DNA of 64,000 bases from Pseudomonas laurentiana (GTDB taxonomy: Bacteria > Pseudomonadota > Gammaproteobacteria > Pseudomonadales > Pseudomonadaceae), in assembly GCF_014648275.1 (NCBI RefSeq), contig NZ_BMQU01000003.1, positions 297,612-361,611 on the forward strand, written 5' to 3'. Position 1 is the stretch's first letter. The number at the start of each line of letters is the position of its first letter. The notes below the pieces were generated by a model that was not told where the DNA came from, made no database searches, and saw only the letters and a program-made list of their open reading frames with translations. Position numbers and translations under genes: made by a program. Positions 1-8,484 of this stretch are shown here, one piece after another.

Positions 1-311
1 GCCACTTGTTTGACAGCATCATCGCCCTTGGTGTCCGGATGTGCTTTAGACCAGGTTACCGCCTCGGCGACTTCCCCAGGGTAGGTGGTGGCCATTAGCA
101 CTTGTGCCAGCAGTGGATCCGGATAGAGCGCAATGGGCGCCAGCATTTGATCCAGTTGCTCTTCGGTAAACACGGCATCCTTGGCTACCGCCTCGACTGC
201 CGCTGTATCTGCAGTGTTTGGGGGTTCGCTCGCATCCAGTGGTTGCGCCAGGCAGGAAAGCCCGCTCAGCAACAGAGCAACTGACACCGCGTAAAACAAT
301 GGAATGCGCAT
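1..311 (-). CDS. DUF3300 family envelope protein (5' part; continues past left edge)
   Basis: The first 103 codons of a minus-strand gene are visible; the rest lies beyond position 1. A GGAGGTG Shine-Dalgarno (314-320) sits just before the ATG at 311. The N-terminus is a hydrophobic signal peptide ending near LSGLSCLAQ; the Cys at about residue 20 could be a weak lipobox, so the protein is either secreted or lipid-anchored. From about residue 53 it carries the motif APIALYPDPLLAQVL followed by a TYPxEV segment, the hallmark of the DUF3300 family. These are envelope proteins of unknown function, often with low-complexity C-termini. No function can be assigned from this fragment. The 266 bases to the next gene hold nothing I recognise. 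Confidence 0.8.
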   Translation of the reverse strand, partial: MRIPLFYAVSVALLLSGLSCLAQPLDASEPPNTADTAAVEAVAKDAVFTEEQLDQMLAPIALYPDPLLAQVLMATTYPGEVAEAVTWSKAHPDTKGDDAVKQV

Positions 312-577
312 TGCACCTCCCATCTGTCCGGCAGGCTTGAAATGAGTGGTTCCATGCCAGGGAGACAAGGGCTGACGTTGCCTGCTGCAGACCTCAATCT
401 CGATGTCGCTCGTTAATGGTAGCAAACCTGCAAGGTTGGCCATTAATTCATTGCCGCGAATACCCTCTGGTAGGCATTCGTGACTAGAATTCCACTGCCG
501 ACCCTGATCAAACCAAGTCAGATTTCAACTGTGAAACGTCAGGTCTCTAGCGCTATTTCCGTCCGTGGGATACCGGT

Positions 578-1276
578 ATGACGAATCTGCGAGACAAACC
601 CGAGTCGGAAGAGGATTTAGCCCAGATGGTGATAGGGCGAGGCCCTTGCACTTATCTATTGTTGCTGTTGCTCGGGTTGATCCTTCTGTTTCCCTTTCTT
701 GAAGAGGGCATATTCGCCCGCACGTTGCTGGGTATTCTGTTTTCAATCGTGCTGCTCGTGGGGGCTTTTGCCACCCGGCAGACTCGGCGGGGGTTTATCT
801 TCAAACTGAGCCTGGCGTTACTTGGGGTTGGCCTTCAATGGACGGCGTTATGGGCTGAGAGTATCGCGATGCTTGTCTTTGCCGGGATATCGTATGCGGC
901 GTCTCTTGCCGTCTCGTTTAGTGGCGTGCTCCGCTATATTCTCAAGCGCGGGCCAATTACAGCCGACAAGCTGCATGGCGCACTTGCAGGTTACATCATG
1001 CTGGCTTTCGTCTGGTCCTTCGTCTATGCCCTGGTCGAGATATCCAGTGCTGGCTCATTCGGCCCTGGCCACCTCGACTTCATACAGCCTGGCACGTTCT
1101 TCAAGCTGATCTATTTCAGCCTCACGACGCTCACAACCACCGGCTATGGCGATGTGCTCCCATTGACTGACCATGCCCGTTCGTTGGTGATGGTCGAAGA
1201 ATTTTCGGGCGTCTTTTACGTTGGTGTCGTGATCGCTCGGCTCGCCGGCCTTTATCCATCGAATCAGATTAAGTGA
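578..1276 (+). CDS. Two-TM pore potassium channel family protein
   Basis: A 232-residue inner-membrane protein. Four to five hydrophobic helices (about 25-41, 46-65, 75-117, 135-153) precede a pore helix and the selectivity filter TTTGYGD at about 186-192, followed by a last helix (about 205-225). TxGYGD is the K+-channel signature, so this belongs with the ion-channel family Ion_trans_2. There is no RCK/TrkA-N nucleotide-binding domain, so gating is probably not NAD- or Ca-linked. The pore occurs once, so a functional channel would need a tetramer. The gene stands alone between a divergent-looking gap and a convergent gene. K+ selectivity is inferred from the filter only. Confidence 0.8.
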   Translation: MTNLRDKPESEEDLAQMVIGRGPCTYLLLLLLGLILLFPFLEEGIFARTLLGILFSIVLLVGAFATRQTRRGFIFKLSLALLGVGLQWTALWAESIAMLVFAGISYAASLAVSFSGVLRYILKRGPITADKLHGALAGYIMLAFVWSFVYALVEISSAGSFGPGHLDFIQPGTFFKLIYFSLTTLTTTGYGDVLPLTDHARSLVMVEEFSGVFYVGVVIARLAGLYPSNQIK

Positions 1277-1362
1277 CGCTTGATGTTGATTGAGCCGTCC
1301 CTGATTGATCGGATACCTATCTGACTAATCCGCGAAGGGAATGCGGCGCAAATCCCTGGGGA

Positions 1363-2289
1363 TCAGAGCCCTCCGCCGAAGCGGTACTGCCAGACTATGC
1401 CAATGGCATCGTATTCGCTGCCCGTACGGGTATGCCCACCATTGCTCGCATTCAGCTTTAGCGAATGGTTGCGGTTCAAGGGCAGCGTGAGGGTGCATCC
1501 GTAGCGTGTATTTTCCTGAAAGTCGTGGTTACCAACCCCATCGACTGAGCTACTTCCGCCAGCGAAGTAGGTCGTATCCAGCGAAGCCCAGACACCGTTG
1601 CTAAAGGCATAGATAAGATGCCCCTGTACCTGGTAGATCGGGTTCTGTGACAGCGTATGGTCGCCGAGGAACTCGTTATTGTCGGTGTAGAAGGTTCCGG
1701 CGCCGGACAGTTCCAAGGTTACTGGCCCCAAGCGCTTGGAAATCCCCAGTTCGGGCTTGAACGACCAGCGGTTGTTGCCGAGATTGACCAGCTTGCTCGT
1801 GTCGTATTGACCCAGTGGCGCTGTGATCGCCAGGCTGGCGCCGATAATGACATCTTGTTGATAGCGGGGAAACTCAGCCAGGGACATCGCCGGGGCGCCA
1901 TACAGGTTGACCGAGAAGCGGAATCTCGGATCGATCAACCCTGTGACATTACGCTCCTTGGGTTCACCGTTGAACAGCGCAGAGCCGGCCAGTTTTGCCT
2001 CAGGCACGATGATATCGAACTTCCCGGAGCGGCCCCAGACATCCAGGGATCTGGCAAAGGCAAACACGACGGTCTTGATGTTGAGCTTGGCATCCTGAAG
2101 CGGGATTGAGGGGTTGGCTGTCACGTTGCCATGGAGATCGCTATAACCCATCAGCAGGAAATTGATACCGACCGGCGTATTGGCGTAGGACCTGGGTTCG
2201 AGATCCTCTGCGACTGCGCTGGGGGCTATTATGAATAGCGAAGCGGATGCGATCCGAGCCAGGCTGGTGACGCAGAGTGTGTGTTTCAT
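1363..2289 (-). CDS. Outer-membrane beta-barrel protein, MetA-pathway phenol degradation type
   Basis: 308 residues with a cleavable signal peptide (cut near SAVA/EDL) and a series of alternating hydrophobic strands ending in IGIVWQYRFGGGL, as expected for an outer-membrane barrel. The pattern (N-terminal SYANTPVGINFLLMGY, then GLIDPRFRFSVNLYG and an ITAPLGQYD segment) is typical of the Phenol_MetA_deg family, often annotated as transporters. Members are thought to let hydrophobic substrates cross the outer membrane; the substrate here is unknown and no catabolic genes lie nearby. It is divergent from the cupin gene, with a 141-base gap that may hold both promoters. It faces the channel gene tail to tail. 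Confidence 0.78.
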   Translation of the reverse strand: MKHTLCVTSLARIASASLFIIAPSAVAEDLEPRSYANTPVGINFLLMGYSDLHGNVTANPSIPLQDAKLNIKTVVFAFARSLDVWGRSGKFDIIVPEAKLAGSALFNGEPKERNVTGLIDPRFRFSVNLYGAPAMSLAEFPRYQQDVIIGASLAITAPLGQYDTSKLVNLGNNRWSFKPELGISKRLGPVTLELSGAGTFYTDNNEFLGDHTLSQNPIYQVQGHLIYAFSNGVWASLDTTYFAGGSSSVDGVGNHDFQENTRYGCTLTLPLNRNHSLKLNASNGGHTRTGSEYDAIGIVWQYRFGGGL

Positions 2290-2430
2290 CCACGTTCGCT
2301 CGCTTCCTGTCAGGCCCCCGGAGTTCTATGTATTGTTGTAGCGCATCTGCATGGGTTTGGCACTTGCCGCTGCCACCTGTGTGGCGTGAACTGATCGGTC
2401 GGGCACTGCCGCTACAGAGAGGAGAGCGCG

Positions 2431-2775
2431 ATGAGCAACGAACAGGCTGCACCCGAAACGAAAGGTGTTGCGGTGAAGTTACTTGCAACGGTTGACCTGG
2501 GCCCTGAGATCGAGGGCATGGCAGGGCGTCAACTTAGAATGCGTATGGTGACCATCGAGCCTGGAGGCGTCTTCGGGCCGGTTCACAACCATAAAGACAG
2601 ACCCGGTACTGTTTACATTCTGCAAGGTACGATCACTGACCATCGAAACGGGGTCGCTACGGACTATGGCCCGGGAGTGGGCTGGCCCGAGGACAGGAAC
2701 ACGACACACTGGCTTGAGAACAGAGGAACGATTCCGGCGGTGGAGATCTCGGTCGATATCGTCAGGCAAACGTAA
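2431..2775 (+). CDS. Cupin-domain protein
   Basis: 114 residues forming one small cupin barrel. The first motif is visible as GPVHNHKDRPGTVYILQGTI (His, His, Glu-like position replaced by nearby residues), the second around PEDRNTTHWLENRG, where a His could complete a metal site. A strong GAGGAG ribosome site precedes the ATG. Cupins of this size are often small-molecule binding or isomerase-like proteins; no reaction can be named. The gene is divergent from the MetA-type barrel, so it may share its control. About 240 bases with no recognisable feature follow before the next operon. Confidence 0.75.
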   Translation: MSNEQAAPETKGVAVKLLATVDLGPEIEGMAGRQLRMRMVTIEPGGVFGPVHNHKDRPGTVYILQGTITDHRNGVATDYGPGVGWPEDRNTTHWLENRGTIPAVEISVDIVRQT

Positions 2776-3016
2776 GCTCAGGCTCCAGATCTAACGCGAC
2801 CAGGCATGACACGCGGCGCTACCGGACGCGCTCCAGTCGGCTTCGTGTCTTTTTGCGCGCCGGTTCCTTTTTCAAAATCAAGCGTGTTACGCCCAGCGCT
2901 ATCCCCGCAAAGGCTACTTTGGCAAGCACCGTGCCACCCCTCAGTCTCAGCTAAGTATTGCGTTGTACCTTTTCTTCCGCGCACATTCAGCGCCGCTTAG
3001 AAGAGGTTATCAGCAG

Positions 3017-3781
3017 ATGAATCCCGCAAAAGCCGGATGGCTTAGTAAAGTGCCCGAAGTGACACTGTCTTTCTGGGTGATCAAGATCCTATCGACGACA
3101 GTGGGTGAAACCGGCGCTGACTTTCTAGCGGTAGATGCGGGTTTCGGCGCTGGCTGGACCAGCATCGGCATGGCGCTATTACTGGCGTGCGCGCTGTTCT
3201 TTCAAATGCGTAAAGCGGCCTATTCACCTTGGATCTACTGGTTGACCGTGGTGTTGGTGAGCATCGTCGGTACCCAGATCACCGACATCATGACCGACAT
3301 GCTCGACATCAGCCTGTACGTCAGCACGGCGGTGTTCTCGGTGTTGCTGGCAATCAATTTTCTGCTCTGGTTTCGCGTGGAGCACACTCTTTCGATCCGC
3401 GAAATCGACACACCGCGCCGCGAGTTTTTCTACTGGACGACCGTGCTCTGCACCTTTGCCCTTGGCACCGCCGCTGGTGATCTGGCCACCGAAGCCCTTG
3501 GGCTTGGTTTCACGCTCGGCGTCGTGATTTTCGGTGCGCTGATTGCAGCGACTCTGCTGGCTTGGCGTCTGGGCGGCAACGTGGTGTTGATGTTCTGGTT
3601 AGCCTACATCCTGACGCGTCCGTTCGGCGCCTCCCTCGGCGACTTGCTGACCCAGGCCAAGACCTACGGAGGCTTGGGTATGGGCGCCGCCTGGACGAGT
3701 GCGATCTTCCTGAGCGTCATCGTGCTGCTGGTGGTGGTCGCGCAAGTCAGCGTCGGCAACCGCAAAACCGTCATTCAGTAA
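3017..3781 (+). CDS. COG4705-family inner-membrane protein with fourfold repeat
   Basis: I place the start at the ATG at 3017, preceded by AGAGG, rather than at an upstream in-frame codon. The 254-residue product has about eight helices arranged as four two-helix units, each with a short signature of the form G-x4-D: VGETGAD, VGTQITD, LGTAAGD and FGASLGD. That internal repetition is characteristic of the COG4705 family of uncharacterised membrane proteins. It heads an apparent operon: 28 bases to a small lipoprotein, then a response regulator and sensor kinase. This suggests an envelope stress or metal-response target of that system; the ligand or transported species is unknown. Confidence 0.75.
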   Translation: MNPAKAGWLSKVPEVTLSFWVIKILSTTVGETGADFLAVDAGFGAGWTSIGMALLLACALFFQMRKAAYSPWIYWLTVVLVSIVGTQITDIMTDMLDISLYVSTAVFSVLLAINFLLWFRVEHTLSIREIDTPRREFFYWTTVLCTFALGTAAGDLATEALGLGFTLGVVIFGALIAATLLAWRLGGNVVLMFWLAYILTRPFGASLGDLLTQAKTYGGLGMGAAWTSAIFLSVIVLLVVVAQVSVGNRKTVIQ

Positions 3782-3809
3782 CCTTTCCGAAGCCTATCAA
3801 GGAACCGTC

Positions 3810-4247
3810 ATGCGCTCCTTTCAAATCGCTATTCGCCACGTTGCCATCGTCTCGTCCCTCGTGTTGTTCGGCAGTATGGTCGGCTGCTCGAAACCCGTCG
3901 ACAAACCCGGCACTGGCACGACCACCTCGTCGCTGAGTTCGCCCGCTCAATCCGGTTCGAAGCTGGGTGACCTGAGCGAGTTCCATGCCATTGCCGCCGA
4001 TGTGGCTGTACTGGTCGACAAAGACGATCTGCCCGGGGCGAAAGCCCGAATCAAAGACCTCGAAACGTCCTGGGACTCCGCCGAGGCCGGGATCAAACCC
4101 CGCGCCGCCGGCGACTGGCATGTGCTGGACAAGGCAATTGACCGGGCGCTCGATGCCCTGCGCGCCAGTACGCCGAAGCAGGTTGATTGCAAGGTCGCGA
4201 TGGATGATCTGCTCAAGGCCTTCACTTCGATGAAAGGCAAACAGTGA
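3810..4247 (+). CDS. Small putative lipoprotein of unknown function
   Basis: 145 residues preceded by AAGGA. A hydrophobic N-terminus ends in a lipobox-like MVGC with Cys at residue 26, so a periplasmic lipid-anchored protein is likely. After a Ser/Thr/Gly-rich linker, the body (about 50-145) is predicted helical, with a segment LPGAKARIKDLETSWDSAEA and a Cys near residue 131. Similar small proteins accompany COG4705 genes and two-component systems in pseudomonads (recalled, not searched). It lies 28 bases after the membrane protein and 96 before the regulator, so it is probably co-transcribed. No function is assigned. Confidence 0.65.
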   Translation: MRSFQIAIRHVAIVSSLVLFGSMVGCSKPVDKPGTGTTTSSLSSPAQSGSKLGDLSEFHAIAADVAVLVDKDDLPGAKARIKDLETSWDSAEAGIKPRAAGDWHVLDKAIDRALDALRASTPKQVDCKVAMDDLLKAFTSMKGKQ

Positions 4248-4343
4248 TGCTGCATGGAATCGGCGGCGGACAAAACCCCGGTTCAGGTGCTTCAATACAG
4301 GCGCGATAGTTGTGACCGTCGCGCCTTTTTATCGGAGCGAAAC

Positions 4344-5009
4344 ATGCGAATTCTGTTGGTCGAAGATGACCTGATGATTGGTGATGCCATCCAGAGTGCG
4401 CTGAACGATGCGAGCTACGCTACCGACTGGCTGAAAAACGGCCTCACGGCCTTGGCGGCCCTGGACGCCCAGAAGTATGACCTTGTGTTGCTCGACCTTG
4501 GGCTACCCGGCAAAGACGGACTCGATGTGCTCGATGTCATTCGCGCTCGCAACAACCCTGTACCGCTGCTGATCATCACCGCACGGGATGGCCTTGATGA
4601 TCGCCTGCGTGGCCTCGACGGCGGCGCAGATGACTTCCTACTCAAACCCTTCGCCATGGCGGAATTGCTGGCGCGTATGCGGGCTGTACTGCGCCGCCGT
4701 GGCGGTAATGCCCAATCAGTGCTGGATAACGGTGAGGTATCGCTGAACCTGGTCTCTAAACAGGCTACCACCGCTGAAACCACCGACGTTCAACTCTCCA
4801 GCCGCGAATTCGCCCTTTTGCAGGCCCTGTTGATCCGGCCTGGCGCCATTCTCTCGCGCAGTGAGCTTGAAGACCGTATTTACGGTTGGGGCCATGAAGT
4901 GGAAAGCAACGCGGTGGAGTTTCTGATCCACGCTTTGCGGCGAAAGCTGGGTAACCATGTCATCAAAAACGTCAGGGGGATGGGATGGATGGTTTCAAAA
5001 GGCGCTTGA
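4344..5009 (+). CDS. OmpR/PhoB-type response regulator
   Basis: 221 residues starting at the ATG at 4344 behind CGGAGCG. The receiver domain has the acidic pair at residues 8-9, the phospho-acceptor Asp51 (LLDLGLPG) and Lys101 (LLKPF). The C-terminal half is a winged helix with the SSREFALLQALL and HALRRKLG segments of the PhoB/OmpR DNA-binding class. It overlaps the next gene by 25 bases, so regulator and kinase are translationally coupled. It resembles the QseB/PmrA/CzcR branch, but the signal cannot be told from sequence. Its likely targets include the COG4705 and lipoprotein genes just upstream. Confidence 0.9.
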   Translation: MRILLVEDDLMIGDAIQSALNDASYATDWLKNGLTALAALDAQKYDLVLLDLGLPGKDGLDVLDVIRARNNPVPLLIITARDGLDDRLRGLDGGADDFLLKPFAMAELLARMRAVLRRRGGNAQSVLDNGEVSLNLVSKQATTAETTDVQLSSREFALLQALLIRPGAILSRSELEDRIYGWGHEVESNAVEFLIHALRRKLGNHVIKNVRGMGWMVSKGA

Positions 5010-6340
5010 GCGACTCGGTACAGTTAAGGCTTTCTGTAACGCTGTCGCTGGCCATCCTCATCGTGGCAGTACTGGCGGGTGTGTTCGCTTTCGTTTCCGC
5101 ACTCAAAGAAGCGCACGAAATGCAGGACGAAACCCTGCGCCAAGTGGCGGTGCTGTTTGATCGGCAGCAGATGACCCTGCGCTATCCCGGAGGGGAACAG
5201 GTCGTCGGCGACGACGAAGAATCCAGGGTCATCGTGCAATACCTGGTCGATAGCGGGAAAGCGACCGGCAATGACGACGCAACCATACCGTTGCCCTTTC
5301 CCACAAGCCTGGCCGATGGCTTGTCGACCTTGAGCATCGCAGGCGAAAAGTTTCGCATACTGGTCAGAACCACGGCCGCTGGCGAACGTATCGTTGTCGC
5401 TCAAGAGGCAGACGTGCGTGATAAGGAAGCGCGCAAAAGTGCCTGGCGCAGTCTGTTGCCATTTCTCATTCTGTTTCCGGTGCTGCTGGTGGTCGTGGCT
5501 GATCTGGTGCGCAAGCTGTTCCGTCCTATAGCGATTCTCTCGGCCGAAATCGATCAGCGTGACAAACAGGCGCTGCATCCTATCGACGAAACTCACTTGC
5601 CGACCGAAATACGACCTTTCGTCGTAGCCATCAATCGATTGCTCAAGCGTGTTGCGCAGGCCATGGAAGCACAGCGTCGCTTCATCGCCGACGCAGCGCA
5701 TGAACTGCGTTCTCCGATGACGGCCCTGTCACTGCAAGCGGAGCGATTGTCGTCCACGGAAATGTCGGCATCTGCCCACGAGTGCTTTTTACCGCTGTCT
5801 CAGGGAATTGAGCGCAGTAGAAAGCTGATCGAACAATTGCTTACCCTGGCGGCCGCACAATCGATTGCGGAACGATCACAAACATCGGTGTCCGTCCATG
5901 AAGTCTTTCGTCGAGTGTTGGAAGACTTGTTGCCACTGGCCGAACACAAGGGCATCGATATCGGTGTTGAAAGTACCGAAGACGTACAGATCATCATCAA
6001 TGAAATGGATCTGTTTATCGTGGTCAAGAATCTGGTGGACAACGCTATTCGTTATACCCCGGCGGGTGGACGCGTCGACCTGAGAGTCGAGTTGGCGCAA
6101 GAGACCGTGATCTTGGAAATCAAGGACTCGGGTCCGGGCATCAGTGTGGAAGAGCAATCGCTGGTATTCGATCCGTTTTACCGCAGCCTGGGAACCGGCG
6201 AAGCAGGCTCTGGGCTGGGTTTATCGATCGTCACTGCGATAACCGGTCGTATTGGGGCACGTATCCGATTGAGTTTCTCGGATGAGGTGAACCAGAGCGG
6301 ATTATGCGTTTCGCTCTGGTTAAAAAGGCATGGTTTTTAA
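4985..6340 (+). CDS. Sensor histidine kinase
   Basis: 451 residues. A first membrane helix (about 16-38), a periplasmic sensor of about 115 residues, a second helix (about 157-174), a HAMP-like linker, then the HisKA domain with the phospho-acceptor His239 in DAAHELRSP. ATP-binding follows: N353 in NLVDNAIRYTP, G1 box DSGPG (381-385), F box, G2 box GSGLGLSI (408-415). It is the partner of the regulator it overlaps. The periplasmic domain lacks obvious metal-binding His or Cys clusters. A 226-base convergent gap to the TetR gene follows, with no terminator I trust. Confidence 0.9.
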   Translation: MDGFKRRLSDSVQLRLSVTLSLAILIVAVLAGVFAFVSALKEAHEMQDETLRQVAVLFDRQQMTLRYPGGEQVVGDDEESRVIVQYLVDSGKATGNDDATIPLPFPTSLADGLSTLSIAGEKFRILVRTTAAGERIVVAQEADVRDKEARKSAWRSLLPFLILFPVLLVVVADLVRKLFRPIAILSAEIDQRDKQALHPIDETHLPTEIRPFVVAINRLLKRVAQAMEAQRRFIADAAHELRSPMTALSLQAERLSSTEMSASAHECFLPLSQGIERSRKLIEQLLTLAAAQSIAERSQTSVSVHEVFRRVLEDLLPLAEHKGIDIGVESTEDVQIIINEMDLFIVVKNLVDNAIRYTPAGGRVDLRVELAQETVILEIKDSGPGISVEEQSLVFDPFYRSLGTGEAGSGLGLSIVTAITGRIGARIRLSFSDEVNQSGLCVSLWLKRHGF

Positions 6341-6566
6341 GTGTGGTTCTGTCGTCATGAACGCCCCTTGAATGTATAGACTTCCAAGTTGGCAATTGGC
6401 TGGCGTCGGCGTGATGCAAAAGCATGGCCACGTAAAAATTCTAATCAAGAGCGTTCGACTCAGCGGCCCATGGGGTGCGGAGCACTCGCAGGGCAATCAT
6501 GGAAAGCACGTAGAGGGTGGTGCGCGACAGATCGCTGGCGCACCAGGCTGCGCCCTATGGGGCGCT

Positions 6567-7124
6567 TCATAGAGGGCCGCCAGACATTTCCATCCCCAAC
6601 ACCATCCCTCGCGCTGCCTCGATGAATGCCGTCGAAGCCCCATTGACCTGGCACGTAACGATCAACCCCTCACCGATCACGAAAAGCTGCAGCGCAGCCA
6701 CCGACGGGTGTTTGAACTGTGCCTCGGTACAGATCGCTTCCAGGTAGGCGAGCACCTGTTGCTTATGCTGTTTTGCCAGTAAGTGAGGCTGGTCGTCAGG
6801 ACTGCTGTATTCGGCGGAGGCATTGATGAAGGCACAGCCACAAAAGTCTGCGGATTGTGCCCAGGTGGCGATGAAGTCGATGTAGGCCAGTGGTCGCTGC
6901 AGGCTGGGGGCTGCGTCTACAGCAGCGCTCATTTGCCTCATGAACTCGGTATGGCGAAGCTGCAACGCGGCTTCGATCAGGTGTTCTTTGCTCGGAAAAT
7001 GGCGATACAGCGTTTTCTTGGTCACCCCGGCCACTTGGCTGAGTTGCTCTACGCCGGAGGCGTGGTAGCCCTGGCGGTAGAACAGGCGCAAGGCCGATTC
7101 GGTGATCGTCTGAGATGTGCTCAT
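6567..7124 (-). CDS. TetR/AcrR family repressor
   Basis: 185 residues from the ATG at 7124, which has AGGAGG at the right distance; an upstream in-frame codon (7175) would run through the operators and is rejected. Residues about 3-50 form the TetR helix-turn-helix (GVEQLSQVAGVTKKTLYRHFPSK). The C-terminal ligand domain contains CGCAFINASAEY, typical of the TetR_C group that governs small stress or efflux genes. It is divergent from an HPP-family gene, and two near-identical palindromes lie between them, so autorepression and control of the HPP gene are very likely. The inducer is unknown. Confidence 0.88.
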   Translation of the reverse strand: MSTSQTITESALRLFYRQGYHASGVEQLSQVAGVTKKTLYRHFPSKEHLIEAALQLRHTEFMRQMSAAVDAAPSLQRPLAYIDFIATWAQSADFCGCAFINASAEYSSPDDQPHLLAKQHKQQVLAYLEAICTEAQFKHPSVAALQLFVIGEGLIVTCQVNGASTAFIEAARGMVLGMEMSGGPL

Positions 7125-7159
7125 GTGTTCAGGCCTCCTGGCGTACTGGGCTAGTGTAC

Positions 7160-7195
7160 ACCGATCGGTTGACATGGATGTATACCGATCGGTAT
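7160..7195. promoter_or_regulatory. Paired TetR operators in divergent promoter region
   Basis: Two palindromes share the core ACCGATCGGT: one at 7160-7169, the other extended to ATACCGATCGGTAT at 7182-7195. Their centres are 24 bases apart. They lie 36-71 bases upstream of the TetR start and 37-72 upstream of the HPP start. This is where a repressor would block both promoters. Direct reading of the sequence shows the repeats; binding by the adjacent TetR protein is inferred. Confidence 0.8.
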
Positions 7196-7231
7196 CTTTT
7201 CGGTGTCTTAAGTCTCTCTGGAGTTGTTACG

Positions 7232-7732
7232 ATGCCCATCGGCCCCATCCTTAAATCGAGTGCGCCGCCCGCGCCGTCGCTGCATTTCAGCCTGCTGTCA
7301 TTCATCGGTGCGGTGGTCGCGATTGGTGCCACAGGTTGGCTTAGCCATGTGTCGGGGGCACCATGGTTGATGGCGTCCTTTGGTGCGAGTTGTGTGCTTG
7401 CGTTCGGCTTGCCTGAGTCGCCACTGGCTCAGCCGCGCAGTCTCATCGGCGGGCATCTGGTGTCGACACTGGTCGGCTTGCTGGTACTGCACACGTTGGG
7501 GAATGCGTGGTGGGCAGGTGCGCTGGCCGTGGGCCTGGCGTTGGTGGCGATGCAACAGACGCGCACCTTGCATGCCCCCGCAGGTGGCAACCCGTTGGTG
7601 GTGCTGGCGGCCAGTGCGCCGTTCAGTTTTCTGCTCACGCCCGTACTGGCCGGTTCAATCGTGATTGTTGCCGTCGCCTGGTGTTTGAACAATGCCCGCA
7701 GCCGTGGCAGCTATCCGAAGTATTGGCTATAG
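7232..7732 (+). CDS. HPP family membrane protein
   Basis: 166 residues, start at the ATG at 7232 behind CTGGAG. Four to five hydrophobic helices and the segments PWLMASFGASCVLAFG, SPLAQPRSLIGGH and HAPAGGNPLVV define the HPP family (the His-Pro-Pro motif is here His-Ala-Pro). HPP proteins are small inner-membrane proteins; a plant and cyanobacterial member transports nitrite, otherwise their substrates are unknown. It is under likely TetR control. A second, larger HPP protein with CBS domains is encoded at 38.7-39.9 kb. Confidence 0.8.
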   Translation: MPIGPILKSSAPPAPSLHFSLLSFIGAVVAIGATGWLSHVSGAPWLMASFGASCVLAFGLPESPLAQPRSLIGGHLVSTLVGLLVLHTLGNAWWAGALAVGLALVAMQQTRTLHAPAGGNPLVVLAASAPFSFLLTPVLAGSIVIVAVAWCLNNARSRGSYPKYWL

Positions 7733-7743
7733 GCGAATCATGC

Positions 7744-8400
7744 TCAGTCGTGTGCTTCGCCGCTGTCGGTCGAGGCCGGGCGGATGCCTTGCCTTTCGGC
7801 GACGGCGCGCAGGGTTTTCAGGGTAATCATCGGTGCGTCGATGACAAACTGATTAGCCAGCCATGAGGGAATATCCCCCGCAGGGTCAGCTTGCAGTTGA
7901 TAGGTGACTTCCGTTTCGTTGTCGCGCTTGGGTACCATCTTCCAGATGCCACTCAGCTGGCGTACGCGGGTTTGGCCCGGTACACCAGGCACCATGCCGG
8001 GCACGGCGCTGAGGTGGCGTATGACGGCACCGTCGTCGGTACGCTCGGTGTGTACCTTGAGCACGATATCGCGGGGGTTGGCGGGCCAGGGCAGGGCGGT
8101 AGTGATGTAGACCCAGGTGTTATCGCCTTCGACTTTCAACAGGCGCATGTCTGCGCAGGCGTACAGCCATTTGCAGGCGACCCGCAGGTTTTCCTGCAGG
8201 TCGGTGAGGGTGGCAACGCTGGCCTTGATCAACGCGATGCCACGAAAGCGCTGGTAGTGGGTGCCCGGTACGTTGCTCAGGTAGACCTGAATGTTGTCCT
8301 CGTTCGCGGCCAACTGCCAGTCCTCGGCGCTGGCCAGGGTTGGGCCGCACAGGCTCAAGGTCAGCAGCAGGCGTGTAGTCATCGCTGGCAGCATGTTCAT
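7744..8400 (-). CDS. START-domain lipid-binding protein
   Basis: 218 residues with a signal peptide (cleavage near LASA/EDW), so periplasmic. The body is a START-type fold: WQLAANEDNIQVYLSNV at the start, then TALPWPANPRDIVL and a C-terminal long helix (IPSWLANQFVIDAPMITLKTLR). START domains bind lipids or other hydrophobic ligands in a deep cavity. AGGT upstream of the ATG at 8400 supports this start. It is the last gene in a same-strand run behind a solute-binding protein, with an 84-base gap. Ligand unknown; the link to polyamine genes upstream may be accidental. Confidence 0.8.
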   Translation of the reverse strand: MNMLPAMTTRLLLTLSLCGPTLASAEDWQLAANEDNIQVYLSNVPGTHYQRFRGIALIKASVATLTDLQENLRVACKWLYACADMRLLKVEGDNTWVYITTALPWPANPRDIVLKVHTERTDDGAVIRHLSAVPGMVPGVPGQTRVRQLSGIWKMVPKRDNETEVTYQLQADPAGDIPSWLANQFVIDAPMITLKTLRAVAERQGIRPASTDSGEAHD

Positions 8401-8484
8401 GGTCTGACCTCCGAGGGCTCGTGAGCACGCGCTGAGTCATCAGCGCATGGCGGCAGGCATGTTGAGCCACCCTGGCCTTCGGAT

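Noticed and set aside
6550-6565. GCGCCC-TATG-GGGCGC hairpin beside the tetR stop
   Set aside because: It nearly touches the stop codon and has no T-run on either strand, so I do not call it a terminator.
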